In this document: one piece after another, positions 49,397 to 56,779 of the stretch
Numbering within the stretch: the first letter of the stretch is position 1
Layout: the number at the start of each line of letters is the position of its first letter
Assembly: GCA_009773155.1 (NCBI GenBank)
Contig: WOVA01000004.1
Span: forward strand, 38,902-102,901
From: Elusimicrobiota bacterium
GTDB taxonomy: Bacteria; Elusimicrobiota; Elusimicrobia; Elusimicrobiales; UBA9959
DNA length: 64,000 nt
Direction: 5' to 3'
Position numbers and translations under genes: made by a program
Notes under the pieces: generated by a model
Seen by the model: only the letters and a program-made list of their open reading frames with translations
What the model was told of the DNA's origin: nothing
The model's database searches: none

Positions 49397-49930
49397 CTAC
49401 TTCCTGCGCGCCAGGGTTTCGGCGCGGCGGTTGCGGGACCAGCAGTCCTCCGCTGTCTCGGCGCACAGCGGGGCTTCTTCGCCGTAGCTTATAGTGGACA
49501 TCCGGCCCATGCCGACGCCGAGATACCTGTAATAGTCCCTTACGGCGTTGGCCCGCCTCTGGCCGAGCGCGAGGTTATACTCGCTGGTGCCGCGCTCGTC
49601 GCAGTGGCCGGCGATCTGTATCTCAAGACCCGGACGCTTCTTGAGGACCGCGACGTTGGCCTGCAGTTTCCGCCTGGCCTCTTCGCCGAGTTCAGACTTG
49701 TCGTAAGAGAACCGCACGGGGGAAAGTTCCGGGTCCGGCGCGTAGGCCTTACCGCGCAGGGAGCTTTCCGGCTCGCCCTCTTCCCCGCCCGGGAGAGGAA
49801 AATCAGCCTCCGAGACCTGGACCGGGGGGTCGACCTGCTTGACGTTCTTCTTGCCGCAGGCCGCGGCGGAAACGGCTACGGCAAGGACGAGCATTGCGCG
49901 CAGCATATCATTACAGAGCCTGGCATTCAT
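49397..49930 (-). CDS. pal: Peptidoglycan-associated lipoprotein (Pal/OmpA family)
   Basis: 177 residues; an in-frame ATG at 49906 (MLRAMLVLAVAVSAAAC) may be the true start, with a lipobox SAAAC. After an acidic linker the OmpA-like domain reads VRFSYDKSELGEEARRKLQANVAVLKKRPGLEIQIAGHCDERGTSEYNLALGQRRANAVRDYYRYLGV, with the diaminopimelate-binding HCDERGT and YNLALGQRRA. It links the outer membrane to peptidoglycan. No tolB is adjacent. It follows the DUF4398-like genes closely, so it is controlled by the same sigma-54-type promoter. Confidence 0.92.
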   Translation of the reverse strand: MNARLCNDMLRAMLVLAVAVSAAACGKKNVKQVDPPVQVSEADFPLPGGEEGEPESSLRGKAYAPDPELSPVRFSYDKSELGEEARRKLQANVAVLKKRPGLEIQIAGHCDERGTSEYNLALGQRRANAVRDYYRYLGVGMGRMSTISYGEEAPLCAETAEDCWSRNRRAETLARRK

Positions 49931-49939
49931 AATTCGCTC

Positions 49940-50284
49940 CTATTTCTTTTTCTTCGCTTTGGCCTTTTCCGCTTCCTTGCGCCTGGCCTCTTCGCATTTC
50001 TTCAGGGCTTCGTCCGAGTAAGCCCCGGAGGCTTTCGCCAGGGCCAGCGCCGGGGCGTAGGATTTTTTAGCCTGGCTGCTCCTGGCCCCCCGCAGTTCGG
50101 ACTCCGCCGACTTCAGTTCCCTGGAAGCGCATACCGCCGCCCCGGCGTCCCTGGCGGCCTTCAGCCGCAGTTCGGCGGCCGATATCCCGGCCGCGGCCGC
50201 GTCCATCTCCTTCTTGTGAGGCTGCAGCACGGCGCAGCCCGCAAGGAAGAAAAATATCGCCGGCACAAAATGTCCCATTTTCAT
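49940..50284 (-). CDS. DUF4398-like lipoprotein, second of a pair
   Basis: 114 residues. Lipoprotein signal (FVPAIFFFLAGC), then an Ala-rich helical domain (AAAAGISAAELRLKAARDAGAAVCASRELKSAESELRGARSSQAKKSY) with the repeated A-x-x-L-x-x-A pattern seen in DUF4398, and a Lys-rich tail. It contains one further Cys in the helix. It lies 15 bases after the first DUF4398-like gene and 9 bases before pal, so an envelope function with Pal is likely. The precise role is unknown. Confidence 0.75.
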   Translation of the reverse strand: MKMGHFVPAIFFFLAGCAVLQPHKKEMDAAAAGISAAELRLKAARDAGAAVCASRELKSAESELRGARSSQAKKSYAPALALAKASGAYSDEALKKCEEARRKEAEKAKAKKKK

Positions 50285-50299
50285 GTGATACCTCTCCCG

Positions 50300-50674
50300 C
50301 TATTTGTTCTTTTTCGCCGGACCGGCCTTTTTGCCGGAGGCGGTCTTCTTCGCCGGCTTCTTCTTTTTCTCGGCGGCTTTCCGCTCCGCTTCGGCCTGGG
50401 CGGCCGCCGCCAGCCTGGCCGCCTTTGCGGCGGTAACCCGGGCCTCTTCGAAACTCCCGCCGGTGAAAGCCTTTTCCGCGGCCGCCAGCGCGTCCTCGGC
50501 GCTCCGCATCGTCCCGGCCACGTGTTCCTGCGCGCCGGCGGACCTGGCCGAAGCGACGTTCAGCCTGGCCTCGTCCAGGGCCAGCGACGCGTTCTGCTTT
50601 CCGCGGCCGCACCCGGACAGCGACACCGCCGCGATAAAGGCCATGATCCCCGCGAAAACTCTGAAAGCACTCAT
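50300..50674 (-). CDS. DUF4398-like lipoprotein, first of a pair
   Basis: 124 residues. Lipoprotein signal (AGIMAFIAAVSLSGC), a helical Ala-rich domain (ALDEARLNVASARSAGAQEHVAGTMRSAEDALAAAEKAFTGGSFEEARVTAAKAARLA) typical of DUF4398, then a Lys/Ala-rich tail resembling a linker to peptidoglycan or nucleic acid. It is the first gene behind the sigma-54-type promoter at 50778-50793, with a leader of about 90 bases, and is followed by a paralogue and by pal. The pair may be structural envelope proteins, which is inferred from order only. Confidence 0.75.
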   Translation of the reverse strand: MSAFRVFAGIMAFIAAVSLSGCGRGKQNASLALDEARLNVASARSAGAQEHVAGTMRSAEDALAAAEKAFTGGSFEEARVTAAKAARLAAAAQAEAERKAAEKKKKPAKKTASGKKAGPAKKNK

Positions 50675-50777
50675 ATTCCCTCCATTACTCCGCCGGTTTT
50701 ACCGGGAGACGGCTCCCTCCGGGCGCCGCGGCATTGGTTGCGTCACGACCGGGCGGAAGCCCGTCACACAATATACA

Positions 50778-50793
50778 TGCAAAAAACGAGCCA
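50778..50793 (-). promoter_or_regulatory. Sigma-54-type (-24/-12) promoter of the DUF4398/pal operon
   Basis: On the minus strand TGGCTCG-TTTT-TTGCA. This keeps GG and GC ten bases apart and matches the -24/-12 pattern TGGCACG-N4-TTGCW except for one base. It lies about 95 bases before the next NtrC-type regulator gene's stop and about 104 before the first operon ATG. No other -10 hexamer was evident nearby. Confidence 0.8.
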
Positions 50794-50889
50794 GCGGACC
50801 TTAAAGGCCCGTCTCATAGGGGAAGTCCGGCGCCGGGCGCCGGGATCGGGGGTTAAATTACCGCGGCGGCGCGGTTTTTTTACCGCGCC

Positions 50890-52293
50890 TCAGGCCCGCT
50901 CTCCGGAATAATCCGAAGCGGTGAACCCGTACTTCCTGAGGAGTTCCTGCAGATTTTTCCTGTCCATGCCGGCGGCCTGCGCCGCGCGGGTCACGTTGCC
51001 GGAGGACCTTTTGATCAGGTCGGAGAGGTAGGCCTTCTCGAAAGCTTCGACGGTTTCGCGCTTGGCGTCCCGGAAGGCCCGGTCCGCGGCCGCGGCCTGC
51101 GGGGCCCCGGCGCCGCCCAGGACCTGGGCCGGCAGCATGTCGCGCCCGATCAGGGCGCCGGAGCCGGCGAACGCGATGGCGTGCTGTATGGCGTTCTCCA
51201 GTTCCCTCACGTTCCCGGGCCAGTGGTACCCGGCTATGGCCTGCATGGCCTCCGGGGCTATCTCCAGCCCGCGCTCCTTGTCAGCGGCATGCTTGCGGAC
51301 GAAATGGCGCGCCAGGAGCGGGATATCCTCCGGCCTTTCCCTCAGGGGCGGCATCCTTACCGGCACCACGGCCAGCCTGTAGTACAGGTCGCCGCGGAAA
51401 CGCCCTTCCTTAACCTCGACCTGCAGGACCCTGTTGGTGGCGGCGATAAGGTGCACGTCCACGGAGGAGGTCTCGTCGCTGCCGACCCGCCTTATCTCCC
51501 GCTCCTGTATGAAGCGCAGCAGCTTTACCTGCAGGGACTGGGGCATATCTCCCACTTCGTCGAGGAAAACCGTGCCCCCGTCGGCGGACTCCAGCAGCCC
51601 TCTGCGGTCCTTTACCGCGTCGGTGAACGCGCCCTTCACGTGCCCGAAAAGCTCGCTCTCCAGCATGGTCTCGGGCAGGCCGCCGCAGTGTATGGCCACG
51701 AACGGCTTGTCCCTGCGGGGGCCGCTGAAATGGATGGCGCGCGCGGCCAGTTCCTTCCCGGTGCCGCTCTCCCCCTCGATCATGGCGGTCACGTCGGCTT
51801 TTGCGATCCGGACGATGAGCCCGAACACCGAACGCATCTTCGCGCTCTGGCCCACTATACTGGAGAAGGAGTATTTCTCGTCGAGCTCCTCCCTGAGGCG
51901 CCGGTTCTCGGCCCGCAGGCGCGACTTCTCCAGCACGCCCTCCACCGCCGCGATCAGCTCGTCGTTCTTGAAGGGCTTGGCGACATAATCGGCGGCGCCG
52001 AGCTTCATGGCCTGCACGGCCGAATCCACGCTGCTGTAAGCCGTTATGAGTATGACCGGCAGGGACGGCGCGGCCGCTTTTATCGCCTGCAGGATCTCGA
52101 TGCCGCTCATCCTGGGCATGCGCAGGTCGGTTATGACCAGGTCGAAACCCCCTTTGCGCACCGCGGCTACGCCGTCCTGCGGCTTCTGCGTGGCGGTGAC
52201 GGAGTACCCCTCCTCCGCGAGGACGGTGGTTATCAGTCGGCACATGCCGGCCTCGTCGTCCACGACGAGTATCCGCTCAAGCTGTTTTTTCAT
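50890..52293 (-). CDS. NtrC-family sigma-54-dependent response regulator
   Basis: 467 residues. Receiver domain with LVVDDEAGMCRL, phospho-Asp in LVITDLRMPRMSG, and KPF; AAA+ ATPase with ESGTGKELAARAIH (Walker A), FLDEVGDMPQSLQVKLLRFIQ (Walker B) and RFRGDLYYRL; and a Fis-type HTH (RAAQAAGMDRKNLQELLRKYGF). The sigma-54 contact loop reads KGAFTDA rather than GAFTGA; other natural variants exist, but the change is at a key residue. It is preceded by its histidine kinase with a 17-base overlap. Its location beside a sigma-54-type promoter and a sigma-54-like gene suggests it controls the DUF4398/pal operon. Confidence 0.93.
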   Translation of the reverse strand: MKKQLERILVVDDEAGMCRLITTVLAEEGYSVTATQKPQDGVAAVRKGGFDLVITDLRMPRMSGIEILQAIKAAAPSLPVILITAYSSVDSAVQAMKLGAADYVAKPFKNDELIAAVEGVLEKSRLRAENRRLREELDEKYSFSSIVGQSAKMRSVFGLIVRIAKADVTAMIEGESGTGKELAARAIHFSGPRRDKPFVAIHCGGLPETMLESELFGHVKGAFTDAVKDRRGLLESADGGTVFLDEVGDMPQSLQVKLLRFIQEREIRRVGSDETSSVDVHLIAATNRVLQVEVKEGRFRGDLYYRLAVVPVRMPPLRERPEDIPLLARHFVRKHAADKERGLEIAPEAMQAIAGYHWPGNVRELENAIQHAIAFAGSGALIGRDMLPAQVLGGAGAPQAAAADRAFRDAKRETVEAFEKAYLSDLIKRSSGNVTRAAQAAGMDRKNLQELLRKYGFTASDYSGERA

Positions 52294-54091
52294 TTCCAGG
52301 CTCCTGCAGCGGCAGGGACAGCGTGAAGACCGCGCCCTTGCCCTCCCCGCTTCTCGCGGTCAGACCGCCGCCATGGCTCTCCACCACGGCATAGCTCAGC
52401 GCCAGGCCGAGCCCGGTGCCGTCCGCTTTCGTGGTGAAGAACGGGTTGAAGATATTGTCCAGGTCCCGCGGGGCTATGCCGACCCCGGTATCCTTTATCT
52501 CGAAACAGAGGCAGCCGCCGGAGACGTACCCCCTGGCGGAAAGCTCGCCGCCGGAGGGCATGGCCTGGCAGGCGTTCAGTAGCAGGTTGAGGAAAACCTG
52601 CTTGAGCTGGTCCCGGTCGGCCACCACCTCCGGCAGTCCCTCCGGCAGGTCCAGCGCGACGGCCACGCCCCGCGTCCTGGCCTGGGCCTGCAGCAGGGAG
52701 ACCGTCTCCTTCAGCGTCGCGCCCAGGTCCGCCGGTGCCCTGTCCGGCTGCTTCGGCTTAGCGAAACGCAGCAGTTCGGCGATAAGGGCCTGGCAGCGGC
52801 CGGTCTCGCGGTATATCTCCTCAAGGTGGCCCCTGTGCCCGGCGCCCGCACCTGGCTGCTGCTTAAGGAGCAGCTCCGTGAAGCCCGAGATCACGTTGAG
52901 CGGGTTGTATATCTCGTGCGCCAGGCCGGCGGCCAGCTGGCCTATGGCGGCCATCTTCTCCGATTGCAGCAGCTGTTTCTGCGCCTTCAGGACCTCGGCG
53001 TGGGCCCGCTCAACTTCCTCCATGTGGCGGCGGAGCTTCACGGTCATATCGTTGAAAGCGCCGGCCAGCTGTCCTATCTCGTCCGCGGAGCCGACGGCTA
53101 TCCGGGCTTCCAGGTCGCCGGCGGCGACCTTGTTCACCCCTTCCATCAGCGCCGTGACGGGGCCGGAGATCCGGCGCGCCAGGTAGACGCCGAGAGCGAG
53201 GGCCGCGGCGAGGGAAAGGACGAACACCACGACCAGGAAGGAGAGGTTCCGCTCGGCGAAGGCGTAGGACTCTTTGGTGGGCTGCCTGACGACCACGCCC
53301 CAGCCGGTCTCCTCTATCCTCGCGAAAGCCGCGAGGATGCGGACGTCGTCCTTGTTCGTGAACTCTATTATCCCTTCCTTCCTGGCGAAAAGACCGCTGA
53401 CCGCCGGGTTGTCCCGGAAATTTTCGAGCAGCCTTTCCTTATGCGGGTGGACTATGACATTGCCCGACGAATCCACTATATAGGCGTAGCCGGTCTTGCC
53501 TATGCGGATGCGCTCTATGCCACCCATGGTGTGGTTCTTCAGAATGATGAAACCAGCCAGGACGCTGGAAACCCGGTCGTCCTTCAGTATGGGAGCGACT
53601 ATACTTATCACGATTTCCCCGGACCGGGACCTGAAGATAGGGGAGAACCGGGGCTCGTGCCCCGCTTTCACGGGGTCGATCAGAAGGCGCGCCGATTCGG
53701 CGTCCGGCGGCAGCATTTCGAGGGTGCTCGGCGAGACGCGGTCGATAGCCGCGACCCCTCCTTTCAGGTTCAGGATGGCGATGCCGTCGATGAGTTCCGT
53801 CACCTGCGTGACTATGTCCAGCGCGGCGCTTTGCCGGGCCCTGTCCTCCGACACGATGTCTTCGTGACCGGAAAGAGTGGAGATGGTGGCCTTGGCCTTG
53901 CCGAGGACCTCGTCTACCTGGGCGGAGATATTGCGCGCTATCACCAGCTCGTCCTGCTGCTTCTGCGTCTTAAGCGCCCGGTAGCTGTGCTGTATCGTGA
54001 AGTAAGCCAGCGAAAGCACCGTCAGGGCGGACAAGGCGATGAACGCCGTGGTCAGCTTGAAGCGCAGGCCGGGATTGAAGATACGCCGCAT
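52277..54091 (-). CDS. Membrane sensor histidine kinase (Cache-HAMP-HisKA)
   Basis: 604 residues. TM1 (TTAFIALSALTVLSLAYFTI), a periplasmic dCache-type domain (KTGYAYIVDSSGNVIVHPHKE, EETGWGVVVRQPT), TM2 (FLVVVFVLSLAAALALGVYLA), HAMP (RRISGPVTALMEGVNKVAAGDLEARI), a coiled coil, HisKA with histidine in GLAHEIYNPLNVISGF (NtrB-like), and ATPase (NLLLNACQAMPSGG; TGVGIAPRDLDNIFNPFFTTK; GTGLGLALSY). It probably phosphorylates the NtrC-type regulator encoded right after it. The ligand is unknown. It lies 29 bases downstream of the SpmAB-like gene, so read-through from the cofactor operon is possible. Confidence 0.92.
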   Translation of the reverse strand: MRRIFNPGLRFKLTTAFIALSALTVLSLAYFTIQHSYRALKTQKQQDELVIARNISAQVDEVLGKAKATISTLSGHEDIVSEDRARQSAALDIVTQVTELIDGIAILNLKGGVAAIDRVSPSTLEMLPPDAESARLLIDPVKAGHEPRFSPIFRSRSGEIVISIVAPILKDDRVSSVLAGFIILKNHTMGGIERIRIGKTGYAYIVDSSGNVIVHPHKERLLENFRDNPAVSGLFARKEGIIEFTNKDDVRILAAFARIEETGWGVVVRQPTKESYAFAERNLSFLVVVFVLSLAAALALGVYLARRISGPVTALMEGVNKVAAGDLEARIAVGSADEIGQLAGAFNDMTVKLRRHMEEVERAHAEVLKAQKQLLQSEKMAAIGQLAAGLAHEIYNPLNVISGFTELLLKQQPGAGAGHRGHLEEIYRETGRCQALIAELLRFAKPKQPDRAPADLGATLKETVSLLQAQARTRGVAVALDLPEGLPEVVADRDQLKQVFLNLLLNACQAMPSGGELSARGYVSGGCLCFEIKDTGVGIAPRDLDNIFNPFFTTKADGTGLGLALSYAVVESHGGGLTARSGEGKGAVFTLSLPLQEPGNEKTA

Positions 54092-54120
54092 ATCTGCCGC
54101 CTATTCCATGACTTTACGGC

Positions 54121-55404
54121 TCAGGCGCCGAAGAACAGCCTGGCGATGAAGATGCCGGCCACGATGGCGGCGAGTTCCGAGAACAGGCCGGCCGTCACCG
54201 TGTAGCGCGTATTGCGCACGTTCACCGCGCCGTAATAGACGGCTATGGTGTAGAAGGTGGTCTCGGTGGAGCCCTGGTAGGTGGCCGCCAGCCGGCCGGT
54301 GAACGAGTCCACGCCGTAGTGGTTGAAGGCCTCTATCATCATGCCGCGCGCCCCGCTGCCGCTGAGCGGCTTCATGAAAGCGGTCGGCAGGGCGCCGACG
54401 AAATCGGTGCCGAAACCGAACCAGCCGAGCGCGGAGCCTACGCCGGACACCAGCATGTCCAGCGCGCCCGAGGCCCGGAACACCCCGACCGCCACCAGCA
54501 TGGCCACCAGGTAGGGGATGATCCTGACGGCCACGTGGAAGCCTTCCTTGGCTCCCTCCACGAACTCCTCATAGACGTTCACGCTCTTGCGCCAGGCGAG
54601 GAACAGAAAGACGACGATGAACAGGAACAGGATGAAATTGCCGCCGAACGTGGACAGCGCCGTTATGCGGCCGGCCGCCATATTACTCATGCCCCAGAGC
54701 AGGACTCCTATCAGCAGCGACAGGCCGCCTATATAGGCGACTATCACCGGCTGGAACAGGTTTATCCGCTGGGCGGCGGAGACGAAGACCAGCGCGGCCA
54801 TGGTGGAGAAGAAGGTCGTCAGGAGTATCGGCAGGAAGATGTCCGCCGGGTTGGCCGCGCCCATGGCGGCGCGCACGGCCATGATGGAGACCGGGATGAG
54901 GGTCAGGCCCGAGGTATTGAGCGCGATGAACATGATCTGCGGGTTGGACGCCGTGGCCTTGTCCGGATTGGCCTCCTGCAGCTGCTCCATGGCCTTTATG
55001 CCCAGCGGCGTGGCCGCGTTGTCGAGCCCCAGCATATTGGCGCTGATGTTCATCATCATCGAGCCGAAGGCGGGATGGTTGTCGGGCAGGTCGGGGAAGA
55101 TCCGGCGGAAGAACGGCCGCACCAGCCGCGTCATGACCGCGACGGCGCCGCCCCTCTCGCCTACGCGCATGATGCCCAGCCAGAGCGTCATGACGCCGAT
55201 GAGCGTTATCGCTATCGTGACGCTGGTCTTGGACATCTCGAAGGTGCTCTCCACGATTTTCACGAAGATATCGCGGTCCGAGACGGTGAAGACCAGGCCC
55301 GGCAGCATGTCCATGTGGAAGTGCATGATATAGCCCGTGAACCGGGCCAGCGCCACTATCAACGCCGTGAAGAAAAATCCCAGCCAGATATAATTGAGCG
55401 TCAC
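54121..55404 (-). CDS. SpmA-SpmB-like fused membrane protein (nucleoside-recognition/Gate domains)
   Basis: 427 residues with eight or more TM helices. Two halves are visible: an SpmA-like part (MTLWLGIMRVGERGGAVAVMTRLVRPFFRRIFPDLPDNHPAFGSMMMNISANMLGLDNAATPLGIKAM) and an SpmB-like part (VEGAKEGFHVAVRIIPYLVAMLVAVGVFRASGALDML ... ALPTAFMKPLSGSGARGMM). These are separate genes in Bacillus. A fused form is common in non-sporulating Gram-negatives with unknown transport role. It directly abuts mog (stop and start adjacent), within the molybdopterin operon, suggesting a transport task there; this is inference. Confidence 0.88.
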   Translation of the reverse strand: MTLNYIWLGFFFTALIVALARFTGYIMHFHMDMLPGLVFTVSDRDIFVKIVESTFEMSKTSVTIAITLIGVMTLWLGIMRVGERGGAVAVMTRLVRPFFRRIFPDLPDNHPAFGSMMMNISANMLGLDNAATPLGIKAMEQLQEANPDKATASNPQIMFIALNTSGLTLIPVSIMAVRAAMGAANPADIFLPILLTTFFSTMAALVFVSAAQRINLFQPVIVAYIGGLSLLIGVLLWGMSNMAAGRITALSTFGGNFILFLFIVVFLFLAWRKSVNVYEEFVEGAKEGFHVAVRIIPYLVAMLVAVGVFRASGALDMLVSGVGSALGWFGFGTDFVGALPTAFMKPLSGSGARGMMIEAFNHYGVDSFTGRLAATYQGSTETTFYTIAVYYGAVNVRNTRYTVTAGLFSELAAIVAGIFIARLFFGA

Positions 55405-55887
55405 TTAATGTCCTCCGCCTTCCATCATTTCCAGCGCGTGCGGGATAAGGTCCAGCACGGCCTCCAGAGATTCCTTCACAGCCTTCGGGCTGCCGGGCAG
55501 GTTCAGTATAAGCGTCCGGCCGCGCAGGCCGCAGATGCCGCGCGACAGGACGGCTTTCTTCGTTTTTTTGAGCCCCTCGGCGCGCATCAGCTCGGGCAGG
55601 CCCGGCACGGCGCGCTCGATGACGGCCAGCGTGGCCTCCGGCATGATATCGCGCGGGCCGAAGCCTGTGCCGCCGGTGGTGATGACGATGTCGGCTTTGA
55701 GCGCGTCGCAATAGCGGACGAGCTTCGCCTTTATGGCGGCGGCGGCGTCGGGGACTATGTCATAGGCGGCGACTTCGGCGCCGACGGTGCGGGCCAGCTC
55801 GGAGACCAGCGGCCCGCTGGCGTCCTCCGCTTCGCCGCGCGAGCAGCGGTCGCTGGAGGTCAGCACGGCCAGTTTAAATTTTTTCAA
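55405..55887 (-). CDS. mog: Molybdopterin adenylyltransferase (MogA/MoaB family)
   Basis: 160 residues. KLAVLTSSDRCSRGEAEDASGP, IVITTGGTGFGPRDIMPEAT and LILNLPGSPKAVKESLEAVLDLIPHAL are the family motifs; TTGGTG and NLPGSP bind molybdopterin. It adenylates molybdopterin before metal insertion by MoeA. MoaB-type and MogA-type members are hard to separate by eye. It overlaps the MOSC gene by 14 bases and is followed at once by the SpmAB-like gene. With moeA in the same operon, MPT-AMP for tungsten or molybdenum insertion can be made. Confidence 0.93.
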   Translation of the reverse strand: MKKFKLAVLTSSDRCSRGEAEDASGPLVSELARTVGAEVAAYDIVPDAAAAIKAKLVRYCDALKADIVITTGGTGFGPRDIMPEATLAVIERAVPGLPELMRAEGLKKTKKAVLSRGICGLRGRTLILNLPGSPKAVKESLEAVLDLIPHALEMMEGGGH

Positions 55888-56347
55888 GCGTATCTCCCGC
55901 GGCTATCTCGCCGCCTTCCAGCACTTCGGCGAATATGCCCTTGCGCGGCATGATGCAGTCGCCGACCTGGCGATAAATAGCGCAATGGCTGTGGCATTCC
56001 TTGCCTATCCTGGAGATGCGCAGGATAGCCTTGGGGCCGGCCTTCAGGCGGTCGCCTATCCTGAGCGCCGCCAGGTCCAGGCCTTCGGTGGTTATATTCT
56101 CGGCGTAGACGCCGGGGCGTATCTCCACGGTCGCGCCTTTCGCCTTCGCGTCGGCCATCTGGCCGCGTATACTCTCGATGTCGAGCAGGCTGACCTGGCG
56201 TATGCCGGCGGAGGCATCGGCCCCACGGCCGGGCGCCGCGTGGGCGTCCCCTTCTATACCCAGGTCCCTGAGCAGCATGGCTTTATCGGCGCGCGACTTG
56301 GGCACGCCCTTGGCCTTGCTCACATTTATCGAGTATATCTTTCCCAT
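55874..56347 (-). CDS. MOSC-domain protein
   Basis: 157 residues, a stand-alone MOSC domain: SINVSKAKGVPKSRADKAML, GIEGDAHA, RQVSLLDIESIRGQ, GVYAENITTEGLDLAALRIGDRL, and GKECHSHCAIYRQVGDCIMPRKGIFAEVL with conserved cysteines, one of which could carry sulfur. Such short MOSC proteins are found in molybdenum-cofactor operons and may sulfurate or deliver the cofactor. The start overlaps the moaC stop (TGATG). Its exact role is not established for the short form. Confidence 0.88.
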   Translation of the reverse strand: MGKIYSINVSKAKGVPKSRADKAMLLRDLGIEGDAHAAPGRGADASAGIRQVSLLDIESIRGQMADAKAKGATVEIRPGVYAENITTEGLDLAALRIGDRLKAGPKAILRISRIGKECHSHCAIYRQVGDCIMPRKGIFAEVLEGGEIAAGDTLEKI

Positions 56348-56772
56348 CAGCGTTTATAGTGGCCGCTCTTGCCGCCCTTCTTCTCCAGCAGGAAGATATC
56401 GCCTATCTCCAGGTCCCGGGCGAACATCTTGCACATATCGTATATGGTCAGCGCGGCCGTGGAAGCGGCGACGAGCGCTTCCATCTCCACGCCGGTCTTG
56501 CCGGTGCAGCGCGCCTCGGAAGTTATAAGCACGCCGGACTTCTCCACTTTAAAATCCACGCCGACATAGTTGAGCGGCAGGTTATGGCAGAGAGGTATGA
56601 GGCCGGCGGTGTTCTTGGCCGCCAGCATGCCGGCGAAGCGGGCCGCTTCAAGAACATTGCCCTTGGGCAGTTTCCCCGCCTTTATAATGGCGACTATCTC
56701 GGGGTTGAGCTTTATATAAGCCTGGGCGCGGGCTACGCGCCTGGTGTTTTTTTTGGAACCGACGTCTATCAT
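56347..56772 (-). CDS. moaC: Cyclic pyranopterin monophosphate synthase accessory protein MoaC
   Basis: 141 residues, slightly short at the N-terminus compared with ~160. MIDVGSKKNTRRVARAQAYI, KGNVLEAARFAGMLAAKNTAGLIPLCHNLPL, EARCTGKTGVEMEALVAASTAALTIYDMCKMF and KKGGKSGHYKR are classical MoaC sequences, including the catalytic Lys/His/Asp set. It turns the MoaA product into cyclic pyranopterin monophosphate. moaA ends 7 bases upstream and MOSC overlaps downstream. Confidence 0.95.
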   Translation of the reverse strand: MIDVGSKKNTRRVARAQAYIKLNPEIVAIIKAGKLPKGNVLEAARFAGMLAAKNTAGLIPLCHNLPLNYVGVDFKVEKSGVLITSEARCTGKTGVEMEALVAASTAALTIYDMCKMFARDLEIGDIFLLEKKGGKSGHYKR

Positions 56773-56779
56773 ATGGTCC

